A stretch of DNA of 64,000 bases from Micromussa lordhowensis (Eukaryota > Cnidaria > Anthozoa > Scleractinia > Lobophylliidae). Of this stretch, positions 45,901 to 57,000 are shown piece after piece. The notes beneath the pieces were generated by a model. That model had not been told where the DNA came from. It worked only from the letters and a program-made list of their open reading frames with translations, and did not search any database. Numbering within the stretch: the stretch's first letter is position 1; each line of letters opens with the position of its first letter. The stretch is from NCBI GenBank assembly GCA_964020085.1, contig OZ026600.1:10680448-10744447 (forward strand), read 5' to 3'. The translations under genes were made by a program, and so were the position numbers.

Positions 45901-48900
45901 GCATCATAACATCGTGTGTCATATCAGAATACAGGGTGTGAATATATGGTTTGGGTTGAGGTAGATTACATTGCAAGTAAGATGAAGTTAATAGTGTCAG
46001 TTTAGTTCATTTTGCTTTTTCTTTGATAACAGGTTTCTAAGGGATGTATTTTAACACCTGCAGTGCACCAGGTGCTAAAATTTACCCCTTTACTTGATCA
46101 TTCAGAAAAGGTAATTGTTACTTTAAAAAGGCACAAACATATGTTTACAAGGTCATTATAAGGATTGGATGATAAAAATGCCCCATAATCTATTTGTTTT
46201 TGAAATGTGTGTAGAGAGAAAATAGAGTATTTATTTCAAAGTAAGGTACTTTATCATCCATGTTATCATTTCACTTTTATGAGCAATTAGTTGCCCAGCA
46301 GGGAAAACCAATTGCAACTTGGTGACATTCATTTCCTTGCATTTATGTTGCTAATGTGTATTTGCCTTAAATGATCAAGTCATCAATTTGCAGTGTCTTG
46401 TTTTTGTCTGTCATGAGTCATTACACACTGCTCTTCAAACTGTAATGCTCTTAAACTGATCCAAGAGTAACTGTAAGTTAATATCATTGATATAAGGTTT
46501 AAATCAAAGTGCTTGTAAATGTATTCCTAAAACGAATGCAGTGTTTTGAAAACGATCACAATTGTTTTCGATTTGTCATAGTTCATAGTTAGATGTACAT
46601 GTTTCTATGAGACCTCTTTGTCAGTTACAATGGGTATTTAAACAAAATTGAACTTATACAGTGTAACAAGCTAGAGAAGCATGCACAATTACATCAAATA
46701 ATTTACAAAATTCTTCTTGCAGCTCTACACATGAGCAAGGAATCTAGCCAAATTAAAAGATTTGTTTTTCAAGCAAAAATTCTCTCTGCATGATCATGAA
46801 TCTGTTATTGACTTAAAATGACTTTACATCCACATTTAAAGTGTTGCCTATTGAGGCCTTTAATAAATTTCCAGGCTTGCATGAAAGTTAAATTATGAGG
46901 AATGGTTAGGCCACATAGTCTAAAGCTGTACAAAGTCCTCTGCAAAGAAGGGATCACACAGAGTATGCAAATGTACAGCTAACCATACATTATATGCTTG
47001 AATACATGAATGCAAGGCCTCAGTGCAAGTAATGGTAGTTTTCAAATAACCTGATGACATTACTTCAGAAAAACAACAATCTTACATTATGCCTCAATCC
47101 AAACAGAAAACAAATTCAGAGACAAAATAGAATTTAAAAATTACTCTGATTAAACATGGTAGATGAAAACAAATGAGCCATTAATGTTGTTACCAGTAGA
47201 ATCTGGACGAGCTGGGCTGCACTTTGGCTTGTGTGAAAGTTATGAATATTGCTATCTTAACAGATGCAGATATAAGGAACACTATGAGAAGGTTCTGTCT
47301 TCCTCAATTAAGCAACCATTTTATGCCACAGAAACATGTTTTTTTAAGGTGTCAGGTTTGGATTCCACAATTAAGCTGAACATTAAGCATCAAACGAGGA
47401 TAAAGATCTCTATAAGGACCTGATCATTCCTATTAAGCTCATGGAATAGTAAACAATAATAAAGATATTATGAACCTCTCCTTTGGCAAACATGAGAAAT
47501 TTTGATGATGACATTTTTACTGGTATGGGCTGTCTAAAAGTAAAAATATAAAAGTCAATTGTACAACAAACTTTCAGATGGATTCCTCTACAGTTAAGTT
47601 CCTGGAGTGACAAGGAACCAGCACATAGATGACCTTGGGAACTGGGGCCTAAAAGGTTAGCGGAGTGCCAAATGCCATATGCTGAAGGGAGGTATCCAGG
47701 GAAAGTCTGGAAGTGGGAACCACCCCAAGAAGCGGCCACTTACTGGCACCATCAGACTGAAAGATATCATTGGAAATAATTTGAGCAAATACTTACCGAG
47801 AGAACAGCAAACCAAGAGGGAGGGAGGGGAGGGAGCATTAGAATCCTCAAAGATTCGCTAGCATGAGCTGTGCAAATGATCCGCAAAGATCAGCTAACTG
47901 AACTACTCTTGTACTGCAGTGAGAGAAAAGAGCCCTGCAAATCCCCTGAGCCACCCCACAGGTCACATACTGTTGAGGGAAAAACCGCTGGCTGCATTGG
48001 TTTAAGTCACACTTTACCTACATGATATTTAGCCTCATCAAAAATGCGATGTTGAGCATAAAACTTTTTCAGTCTTATATTTTAACAACCAAGATTCACT
48101 GCACACCTAACACCTGTATTTTTGGTGAAAAGTAATTTATTGTTGTAGAGCAAATAAATACAGCAACAATATATGAAAGTTCACAAATAGCTCTCCTGAA
48201 GCCATAACATTAGTAAACATGAAACGTTCTAAGTCTGCAATATCAAACAAATTATTTTGAAGTAAATAAACAAAAGATCAATGATGTGAAAGGACATTAA
48301 TTTTTTTCTCAAACATTGTTATGTCACCATGGAATATAAAGTCTGATGACTGACATAGTAGTTCATAGGTTAGGCACAATAATGGTTTGGATATACAGTC
48401 TGGTATCATCTTGGTTAGGTTATGTTTGCTTCAGGCCTAGCTGGGTATTTGATCAAGACTGAAGGCGAGTTGCTGTTCCTTTACTATTTAATATCATTGG
48501 GCTTGGTTGACTGGACACTAATGTATTTGGAATGGTGCTGCCTTTGGTTCAGGGGTGTTTCTAGATTCTGTTGGATTGCTAAGGTTGTTTAGCTGAGATC
48601 CTTGGGGTGTGGAGGAGAGCAGCACAGCCTTTGATTACTGTGGGTAGTGATCAACAGTGGGTAGTACGTTGACAGTCGCTTGCTTCATGCAAGATCATTG
48701 GACAAGAGCATCTGGTGGTAGGGGCACAGCTGGATGCAACCTTCAAAGATTGTTTTGGGGGTGTGTCTATATGTGAGAACAGCTTCTTGCATGTTGCATT
48801 TTCCAGTCTTGAGGATCTGCTTAACGATTTTCACTGTTTTTTTTTCTGCTTTCCAATTGGGCCGAAGTGTGTGCCATAAGCCTCCTGTAGCATGCTGTTC

Positions 48901-50019
48901 CTTTTTGCCAATGGGATGACTGCTGGTCTTGGTTTGGATTGGTCATAGGGATCAGATATTAAAATCAGTTGTTCTTGAGCAACCTCTTTTCCTTTTCCAC
49001 TTTTTTTTGTAAAGTTGTTTCAGCAATGATATTATTTTTATGAAATACACAATTTAGGTTTTTTTCTTTAGAGTGGCACCAGAATGGAAATTAAGTTTTC
49101 CGCTGCTACTATCCCACCATCTTTTTCCTTTGTTTTCTTAGCTTATATGTGGAAAAGTATCATTAAACTGAACAGCATAAGACAACTCTTACCTATACAG
49201 TACTGCCAATGTCATTTATCTTAGTGTTAGCTAGATATAACTAAATTTCCAGTTACTTCAGACATTGGTTACTTAGATAACAAATGTCTTCTCAAGGTCT
49301 GACGAGCATTTTTAAGAGAATTATCAGAGCTAATCAGATCCTGGTGTATTGTGTGACTAACTAAATTTCTATCACAATTTCTCACCTTCAGTAAAAGAAA
49401 CATCTCTGAGGCTAACATAAAAGATGTAAAAGCAGCCTGAGCTTCTTCATATAAACACTGAGTGTTTTAAAAATACATTCATCAACAGGGGGTAGCTTAT
49501 GTTTTAAGTATAAATTAGCAATATAGTCTTAGACCTTTTTATCATTTTACCTTTTTTAAATTTGTAATACAAACGCTTTTTAGACATATTTTTAATCATT
49601 TTACCCTTTATTAAATGTAGCACTTGACACGTATTTTGATCAACTAAATGAAGTATTATAATAGTATTACTATTATAATTACAGTTAGAAATATATTAGC
49701 AATTATAGGTTCTTGACTTGGAGCTCTTTCTAGATCCAGAGTTGTAGACTTCACACCAATTATAGGGCTTTTGTGATACTGGAAGAATACAACACAATAC
49801 GAATAATACAATAAAGGGTTATTCAGGATGCAAATTAAAAGATAAATCAAGGTGACAGAGTACAACAAAGAAATGCCCAATGATTAACAATAACCAAAGA
49901 AAATGGGTAGCCTAAAAGGAAGTTACAGAGGTTGGCCCTAATTGAAAACTTCCTTTAATTAAACTACAAACAATAATGAAAGACGGAAAAGTGAGAGCAA
50001 TAAAAAAATATAATCAAAA
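45901..50019. other. Long non-coding stretch
   Basis: About 4.1 kb of AT-rich DNA without a recognisable gene. Short frames (for example 47163-47423) lack domains. It could be intron or intergenic sequence. A G-rich AGGGAGGGAGGGGAGGGAG run lies near 47816-47834. Confidence 0.45.
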
Positions 50020-50152
50020 TCATATGCCGGGAATTTGCATATATAGCTGAACTACAAGTTCATTCTTGAAAGCTGGCAAGCTGCCTGCTTCAACGACAAG
50101 TGGTAGGTTGTTCCATGACTTAATTATCCTTGTAAAGAACGGTAATTGTATG
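50020..50152 (-). pseudogene. LINE ORF2 C-terminal remnant
   Basis: The - strand translation PFFTRIIKSWNNLPLVVEAG then SLPAFKNEL matches the pattern (FF.R.I..WN.LP ... SL..FK..L) found at the C terminus of CR1/L2/jockey-type ORF2 proteins. The stop is at 50020-50022; upstream it runs into a stop after about 43 codons. It is a short 5'-truncated fragment. Confidence 0.6.
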
Positions 50153-50403
50153 CGTTAACCTTCCAACACTTAACATAAAGCTTTTTAGAATGATTTGATT
50201 TGGTGACTAAAATTCAAAAACTTGAAATGACTAAGACTGAAAACTGCACATTGCAGCATGCTGAAACTTGTGCAGTGGGTCCCTTTTTGCAAATCTAACA
50301 ACAGAAGCTTGGGCGAGATCTTGTACTGACAGGGCTGCATCATTGAAACACAATTTTATTGCCCTTCAGGTCCATCATTCTTGTACCTGCTTTATCTATC
50401 TCC

Positions 50404-50426
50404 TATAATCAGCCCCCCCCCCCCCA
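50404..50426. repeat. Poly-C tract
   Basis: About 15 consecutive C residues (50413-50427), a likely site of length error in the assembly. Confidence 0.8.
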
Positions 50427-50570
50427 GCTTCTTCGTCAGTGTCCAAGTCAAAAATTTGATGCACCAATGTTCATATTTCCGTTCACCCAGTCAAGAGGAG
50501 AGGCCAGCTTGACTGTTGGACATAAAATGTAACAATGTAACACCTTGTGGATCTTCAAATTGCAACTGAC

Positions 50571-51011
50571 CTAGGGACTGTTGGGGAATGTTTTTTCAAT
50601 GCTCCTTGTGATCTCCTCATTATCAGGCTTCATAACAAGCCAGCATTTTCCAGCATTAGGATAGCATAAGTCTGGTCTGGCCAACATCAGCTCGTCCCAC
50701 CACACCCTGATGTTCTGTAGTGATCCACACCCTCTTGCATCATCTGCAAACCAGCATAATTTGTTTGGCTTGACTCGCTGCCTGTACACTGAGGGCATAC
50801 ATGCACACGTGTAATACCTCCTACGTATTGATTGCAAACGTAGCCAACGCTGGACAAAGAACCCTGATGTTGTAAAGGGCAGTGGCTTGGTTTATTGTAT
50901 TGAAGGCGTTTGACGCAGCCATTAGCAGCACTGCATCGGCTCCCTCATGCTGGAATAAATTGTCCATTGCATGCACTGCTACCTCACTCCCAGATTTGTG
51001 TTCAGTCCAAA
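50571..51011 (-). pseudogene. Reverse transcriptase fragment, FADD type
   Basis: Two open blocks in order on the - strand. The first (51011-50821) contains [17 protein letters not shown] and [19 protein letters not shown]. The second (50837-50571) contains CWFADDARGCGS, WWDEL and NAGKCWLVMKP. Related cnidarian reverse transcriptases have DASNAFN in the first block, so the catalytic Asp is replaced by Ala here. The segment between the blocks is largely deleted. It appears to be the same protein family as the C-terminal fragment at 61370-62097. Confidence 0.65.
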
Positions 51012-51432
51012 CCTAAAAGAAGCCACTCGACTCTAGTATATCTTGTTTTGTGACCTTTGTCACACATTTTACAATTCTAATTACTTAGGCCACTCCTACA
51101 TGTATTTGTCTGATTTCACTGTTACCCTTACCCAGCGGGATAAGATGACTTGCCAGAATTGGCTCAATGGTCGCGGCATCAATGTATTCTGTGCACAATC
51201 AGCAGGTCAGAGTTGCAAAAGCCTCACACAAATTAGAGCCAGACTTCTTTAATGACTTGCTAGCAAGGGTCCTTGAAAGCCATTTGTATCTTCATTTGGG
51301 GGAAAGAAGATAACATAAGATTTAGTAGTTTTCCACTAAATGGGTTTTAAAAACTAATTACAATCAATGCTAAATACATTAAAATTGAAGATCTAAAATT
51401 CTAATAGATGTTAAAATATATCGTATTACTAA
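51012..51432. other. Non-coding spacer, probable LINE 3' tail
   Basis: AT-rich sequence directly downstream, on the - strand, of the LINE frame ending at 51433; likely its 3' untranslated tail. Confidence 0.35.
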
Positions 51433-51684
51433 TTAAAAACTACTGAGAAATTCCTTTAAATGTCTCTTGAAGATTGTCAAATTATCACATTCTCTTATTT
51501 CACGTGAAAGAGAATTCCAGAAACTCATTGCACAGTATAAAAATGTGCATTGCCCAGAAGCTGACTTATAAGCCAGGATATTCAGGTTATACTTAGATCT
51601 AGTATTACGGTCATGAACGCAAACACATGTCTTGAATCTATGACAAAGGTAGCTAGGGGCTAACCCCTTACTTTTAACTTAACC
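51433..51684 (-). pseudogene. LINE ORF2 C-terminal fragment, unbroken frame
   Basis: About 83 codons without ATG, closed by TAA at 51433-51435. The translation includes APSYLCHRF, NTRSKYNLNILAYKS, then GQCTFLYCAMSFWNSL, IRECDNLTIFKRHLKEFL. This is the typical C-terminal tail of CR1/L2/jockey-type reverse transcriptase proteins. 5' truncation is normal for this class. It differs from the fragment at 50020-50152, so two LINE families are represented. Confidence 0.7.
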
Positions 51685-51748
51685 GCACAAGTACTTCCTT
51701 GTTGACCAGTACCTGGCAGCTACACAACAAAGCAAGCGGCAGCTAATC

Positions 51749-52198
51749 TTGTTTTTCTCTAGATTGGTTCATGATCAATGCGGTTTGCAACATAAAAATC
51801 ACCCTATGGCTTGGGCTTGGCCTCATCCGCAAAATTGGTTTAGAGTGCTTTTAGCTAACCGAGACAAGGATCCGCTTTGGAAAAGGCATTTCCAGGTGAC
51901 TCTTCCAACCTTCAACGCTTTGTGTGATTTGGTACCCAGAGACCTACAGAAGCAACACACAAGAATGTGTTCACCTGTAAGCGTCGAAGCAAGAGTTGCT
52001 GTTGCGCTGTGGAGGCTAGCAACAGGGGATATGTTCAAAAGCTGTGGATTGCAATTTGGAATTGGGATGTCTACCGCTAAAACTATCTCTGCTGAATTCG
52101 AACTTTCTCGCCAGTACTTGTTGAAGGCCAGTCCTCGTTTTCCGATGTTGCAGCACCTGCAGCACTTTCCTCCCTTTCCTTTGCCCCGGAAGAAATGA
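51749..52198 (+). pseudogene. Harbinger/HARBI1-type transposase, N-terminal fragment
   Basis: Residues such as FQVTLPTFNALCDLV, SVEARVAVALWRLATGD, and GLQFGIGMSTAKTISAEFE match the N-terminal helical, HTH-like part of PIF/Harbinger transposases and their domesticated relative HARBI1. The match stops after AEFE; the following ~30 residues are unrelated and end at TGA 52196. The DDE catalytic domain is not found downstream. A pyrimidine-rich TTTTTCTCTAG just upstream could be a splice acceptor. Most likely a decayed transposon. Confidence 0.75.
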
Positions 52199-53112
52199 TT
52201 TGTGGAGTACTGTCAGCATTCAGGGACGCACTAGGCATGAAAGAAGAAAAACCTTCCATTTCCATCTTGGCAGGATCTATGCTGTCATGGTAGCCCATAG
52301 TTATAATACTATAATAAGGGAAGCCCTACTTGATTTTATTCAAGCCCTTTCCTTGCCAGAATTGCTTTTGCTTTAGCAGCTTAAATTCGTATTCCAGGTT
52401 GGCTGTCTCTTCTTGACCTGTGGCAACGTATGCTCACTTTCAACCCAACTGCTCTTGAAATTTTCGAAAATCTCGTTCCAAATCGTTGTGCATACTTTGT
52501 GGGAGGCTCATTTCAATCTTTCAAAGCGAGGATCCCATGCATGAAGCAGTTGTTTTGTCTCCAGAACGGACAAATCTGCAGCTTTTGGTTTTGTTTTCTG
52601 GATTTCCTTTCCTTTTGATGATTTTCCTTTGGATGACTCTTGGAATGCAGTTAGATAATTCTGTGCAGAAAACTGTACTTGTTGACGGGTCTGTTGTGGG
52701 ATGGAACGAAAACCGATGATTTAGGCTGTCTCTGAAAATTAAATCCAAATTAAAGTTACTAGCTTATGCACTTGTATCGACTTTTCTTTCCTTTCTGTTT
52801 TTTACTTACAAAAAACAGTGCTCCATGGAGTCTTCTAAACTCCAGCCATCCATTCTAAATGTTTCCATCGATCTCAGCTGGCAAGTTTCTGTCCGTTCAT
52901 CGGAATTGCAGCATCACTGCACGCCACTTTCAGTTGGCTTCAATTTCCTATTGGTAAAGTGCATTCTCAAGTATGGTGTAGACCAAACTTGGCGGCATTC
53001 TTCGGCTTCTTCCTTGGTTACTAAAGCTTAAGTAAGTACATTTTACCCCTTCAGACTCAAAGTAGGTACCTAGTGTACTTAGATTGTACTTACAAGCTCT
53101 GATGTGAAGCCA
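52199..53112. other. Unassigned stretch beside the Harbinger fragment
   Basis: No confident gene. On the - strand a frame at 52083-52298 has a low-complexity acidic Ser/Thr/Glu composition and others at 52521-52748 and 52950-53030 look mildly protein-like. Harbinger elements often carry a divergent Myb-like gene, but no Myb motif was identified. Confidence 0.3.
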
Positions 53113-53130
53113 AGTAATAATAATAATAAT
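53113..53130. repeat. AAT microsatellite, probable LINE 3' terminus
   Basis: Five AAT units on the + strand (ATT on the - strand). With the BEL element removed they join the A/T tract at 61166, forming the microsatellite tail of the non-LTR element at 61166-62097. Confidence 0.6.
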
Positions 53131-53135
53131 ATTTT
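53131..53135. repeat. Target-site duplication ATTTT, left of BEL
   Basis: ATTTT precedes the left LTR and recurs at 61161-61165 after the right LTR. The site is T-rich, so chance similarity is possible, but position and length fit. Confidence 0.8.
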
Positions 53136-53913
53136 TGTAGCGTTTGCAGCGACTAGCAAATTTCAAAACGAGGCGAAGCAAAACGAGCTCCAGGCGTGTC
53201 GCGACAAACTAGTGGGTGGGACTATTTTACAGGTCGTCTTCAACGGTAGACATTTAAACCACGGAAAACCAAAGTTGACGGTTATCGGCGATTTATTACA
53301 TCAAATAAACGATCGTAAACTGAAATAACAATATGGAACGAATTTCTATCAATTTAGCGGAAAGGTTGCGTAACAAATAGTCAAAAACTTACACCAGACA
53401 AACTAACGATTTGGAATCGATAACACAACGAAATCGAATAACAATACATACACTACGCTAAGATACCAAATCACACAACAAAGGAATAACAGCTCAATGA
53501 TCTCGAACCTAAAAGGTGGGCGTTCACTCTAGTAACGTTAAGAACATATTCTAATTTAGACGATTATAAACAATTCACCTTACACAAATGTTCCTTTGTG
53601 TTTCTTCGCCCATAGTTATAAAAACGTAACCTAAACAAAATGACAAATGTACTCACATATCGGTCCCGCTTGAGCCAAGGGTTAGGAAACAAAAATTAAC
53701 ATCAAGAGTTCAAAGGTTGACAAGGCCACGCGAGATGGAACGAAAAACTATTACCAACGCGCAAGAGGGACGCTTTATATGCGCGTGGTGACGCTTAAAG
53801 GTCCGATTACAAAACCAATCAAAATGAAGTAAACATTGTAACTACGTTGGTAACCAAGATATAGAGACAATTATTAACTAAGCAAAATTGACCTTTGTCT
53901 AGTGTCCTTAACA
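53136..53913 (-). repeat. BEL 3' LTR (778 bp)
   Basis: On the + strand it starts TGTAGCGTTTGC and ends GTCCTTAACA. Same length and sequence as 60383-61160. Confidence 0.96.
53292..53297 (-). terminator. Candidate polyadenylation signal in the BEL 3' LTR
   Basis: AATAAA on the - strand (TGTAATAAATCGCC), about 155 bp before the LTR's 3' end, as expected near the R/U5 boundary. Confidence 0.5.
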
Positions 53914-54045
53914 TGGCTTCCCTGAAATAATCATATTTCACTAATTAAAACTATTAACTTGCAATCAATGTTCAATTAATCAAATTATCCTTAACAGTTC
54001 AGTTCAATACTTGTAAGGCTCCTCGGTCGGGAATTACCCTGGATC

Positions 54046-57000
54046 TCAATCAGTCTGTGCTGACATCAAAAGCACTAGCTTCTGTACTGGTCGCTCCAAA
54101 TACCGCACTGCATTAACCCTCTTGCCCGTATTATCTAAGCAGCTATCTGCAAGAGCTACCTGAACTTTCCGCACATGCCCATCAGAACTAGGGTAGACGG
54201 CTGATACACGTGCAAGTTGCCAAGCACTGCGAGGAAGATTTTCATCTTTAAGCATAACGACGTCATCGACACACAAATTCCTTCGAATGCGTGTCCACTT
54301 CTGGCGCTGCTGTAGGCTAAGGAGAAATTCCTTTCTCCAGCGTGACCAGAACTCGTTCGCCAGATGCTGAACTCGCCTCCAACGCTTTCTGCAATATATA
54401 TCCGCTGCCTGGAACACACCTGGTGGAGCAAGAACGACCTTTGATTTCATCGTCAGCAAATGGTTAGGAGTCAAGGGGCTTGGTGAATCCGGGTCAGCAA
54501 GTTGGTTGACCGTCAAGGGGCGACTGTTGACAATGGCCTCGGCTTCGCACATCAGGGTCCTAAGGGACTCATCGTCTAGCTGCCTTCCGTTATCCTGAAG
54601 AAGAGACGAAAGGACGTTACGAACGGATCTGATTTGGCGTTCCCACACACCTCCCATATGGCTTGCTGCTGGAACGTTCATCTTAAATGAGAACCAATCG
54701 CACTGTTCTTCTAGAAGCTTGGTCTTAATCTTTTGCTGGTCCATTTCGGCTAGGGCTTGCTTGAGTTCTCTGCGAGCTCCCACGAAGTTTGTGCCCTGAT
54801 CGCTCCTTAGCTGGCGGATTGGACCACGACGACTGATAAATCGTCTTAGAGCATTCATGAAGGAGTCGGTCTCGAGGGAGTTGGCGATTTCGAGGTGTAT
54901 GGCTCTCGACGCCATACAAGTGAAGAGGACGCCGTAGCGCTTCAACTCCTTACGACCTTCTTTAATAACGAAAGGACCAAAATAGTCCACCGCGCAGTAG
55001 GTAAAGGGCGGAGTAGACTCAAGGCGATCCTCTGGCAAATCTGACATCCTTTGTTCCTGCACTGCTCCACGTAGTCTCTGACACTTGACGCAGGAAGAGA
55101 TCAGGCTGGCGACTATTGATGAACCGTTTATTACCCAGAATCCATTCGATCGTACTTCATTTAGGGTAATGCCTTTGCCTTGGTGACTTGCGCGTTCGTG
55201 AAAATGTTTGGCAATCAGCATCGTGATGTGACTGTCTCGCGGCAGGATGATGGGGAATTTAATCTCGTCAGTTAAGCTCGCACGTCTGAGACGTCCACCA
55301 ACACGCAAAATTCCGTCAGAGTCTACGAACGGATCAAGCTTGTACAGCGTGCTGAATCTTTTCATGCTAGCCTTTCTCTGTTGAGCGAAGACTCTGCTGT
55401 TGGGGTCATCATTTTCCTGCTTCGTTTCCTTCAAGGTTCCTATTTCATCTTTGAAGGCCTTACTCTGTGCTGCGCGTATGATTGCAAGCTCAGCGCTTTC
55501 CAAATCGCTGACCTGAACCTCTCGTGTTTCATCATTGCAATTCTGTCTCTTGCGCATGCGCACACGATCTCTTAGGCGTCTGACATAGCGAAGACACAAG
55601 GCGACTGCTCGTTTAGCACGATGCCAATCGGAGAAAACTTCCACTCTCCCTACGAGGCTTGACTTCTCTGGAGGTGCCTGCGTGGTTTGCATGTTTGTGG
55701 CGGTTGCCATGGCAACAGCTTTCTTAATTTCGGGATCATCTTGGAGATCATAATCTTCTATGTTGCTTGTTTGCCATTGGTTTTCTTTCTTCCAAAGAAA
55801 TGCTGGTCCAGCAATCCAACGAGAATCTAGCAGCTCTTGTGCCTTCATTCCCCGCGAAGCTTCATCCGCTGGATTCTCTTTTGACTCAATGTATTTCCAC
55901 TGGTGAATAGAAGTGCTGTCTTGAATCTCTTGCACTCTGTTAGCGACGAATACGTGGAATCTTCTACTTTCATTCCTGATGTATCCAAGTACTACGTTGC
56001 TGTCTGTCCAGAAGTATTCTCGGTCGATGTGATACTCTAGCTCTCGACGCAGCTGCTGGCTTATCCTCACTGAACACACGGCGGCAGTGAGTTCCAGTCT
56101 CGGTATGGTCACTGGCTTTAAAGGGGCGACTCTAGACTTCCCCATAACGAAAGAACAATGAACCTTCTGACGTTCATCTACCAGTCTCAGGTAACTGCAC
56201 TGGCCGTAGCCTTTAACGCTCGCGTCCGAGAAATGATGGAGTTCTGCGTTCACGACGCGACCAAAGTTCTCGGGCTTGTAACATCTAGGGATTGAAATGC
56301 GCTGTAGCTGTAACAGATCTACTCTCCACTTCTCCCACTTGACTTTGATATCCTCCGGTATTGGGTCATCCCAGTCTACTTCGTGACGGCATAATTCTTG
56401 AAGAATTGACTTTCCATCCAGCAAGAGTGGAGCAACGAAGCCAAGGGGGTCGTAAACTGAGCTGACTGTGGAGAGAATCCCTCTTCTAGTGCACGGCTTG
56501 TCTTGTAGCACGATGTTGAACTGAAAACAGTCTGACTCGACACACCAATGGACACCAAGCGCGCGTTCCAGCGGAAGTGAATCAAGGTCTAAGTCTAGCT
56601 CCTTGACACCATCTGCTCTGTCAGGTTCTGGAATTCTTTTAATGACTTCTTTACTGTTCGACACGAACTTGTGAAGACGGAAGCCTCCTTTGTTGCACAT
56701 CTGCTTCACGTTTGCGATGAGCTTTACCGCTTCCTCCACTGACGAAACAGACTTCAAACCATCATCAACATAGAAGTTGTTACGAAGAAATTCTGCGGCG
56801 GTGGCTCCAAACTCTGTCTCAAAATCGTTAGCCGCAGCCTTCAGAGCAAAATTAGCACAACCAGGGGATGAAGTAGCTCCAAACAAATGCACAGTCATCC
56901 TGTACTCCTTAGGTTCCTTTGTAAGATCACCGTCTTCCCACCAGAGAAAGCGTAACAAATCTCTGTGTTCTTCATTGACCTTCACTTGGTGAAACATAGC

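Noticed and set aside
47163..47423. 86-codon + strand frame
   Set aside because: No recognisable domain, AT-rich composition like its surroundings, no splice or promoter context.
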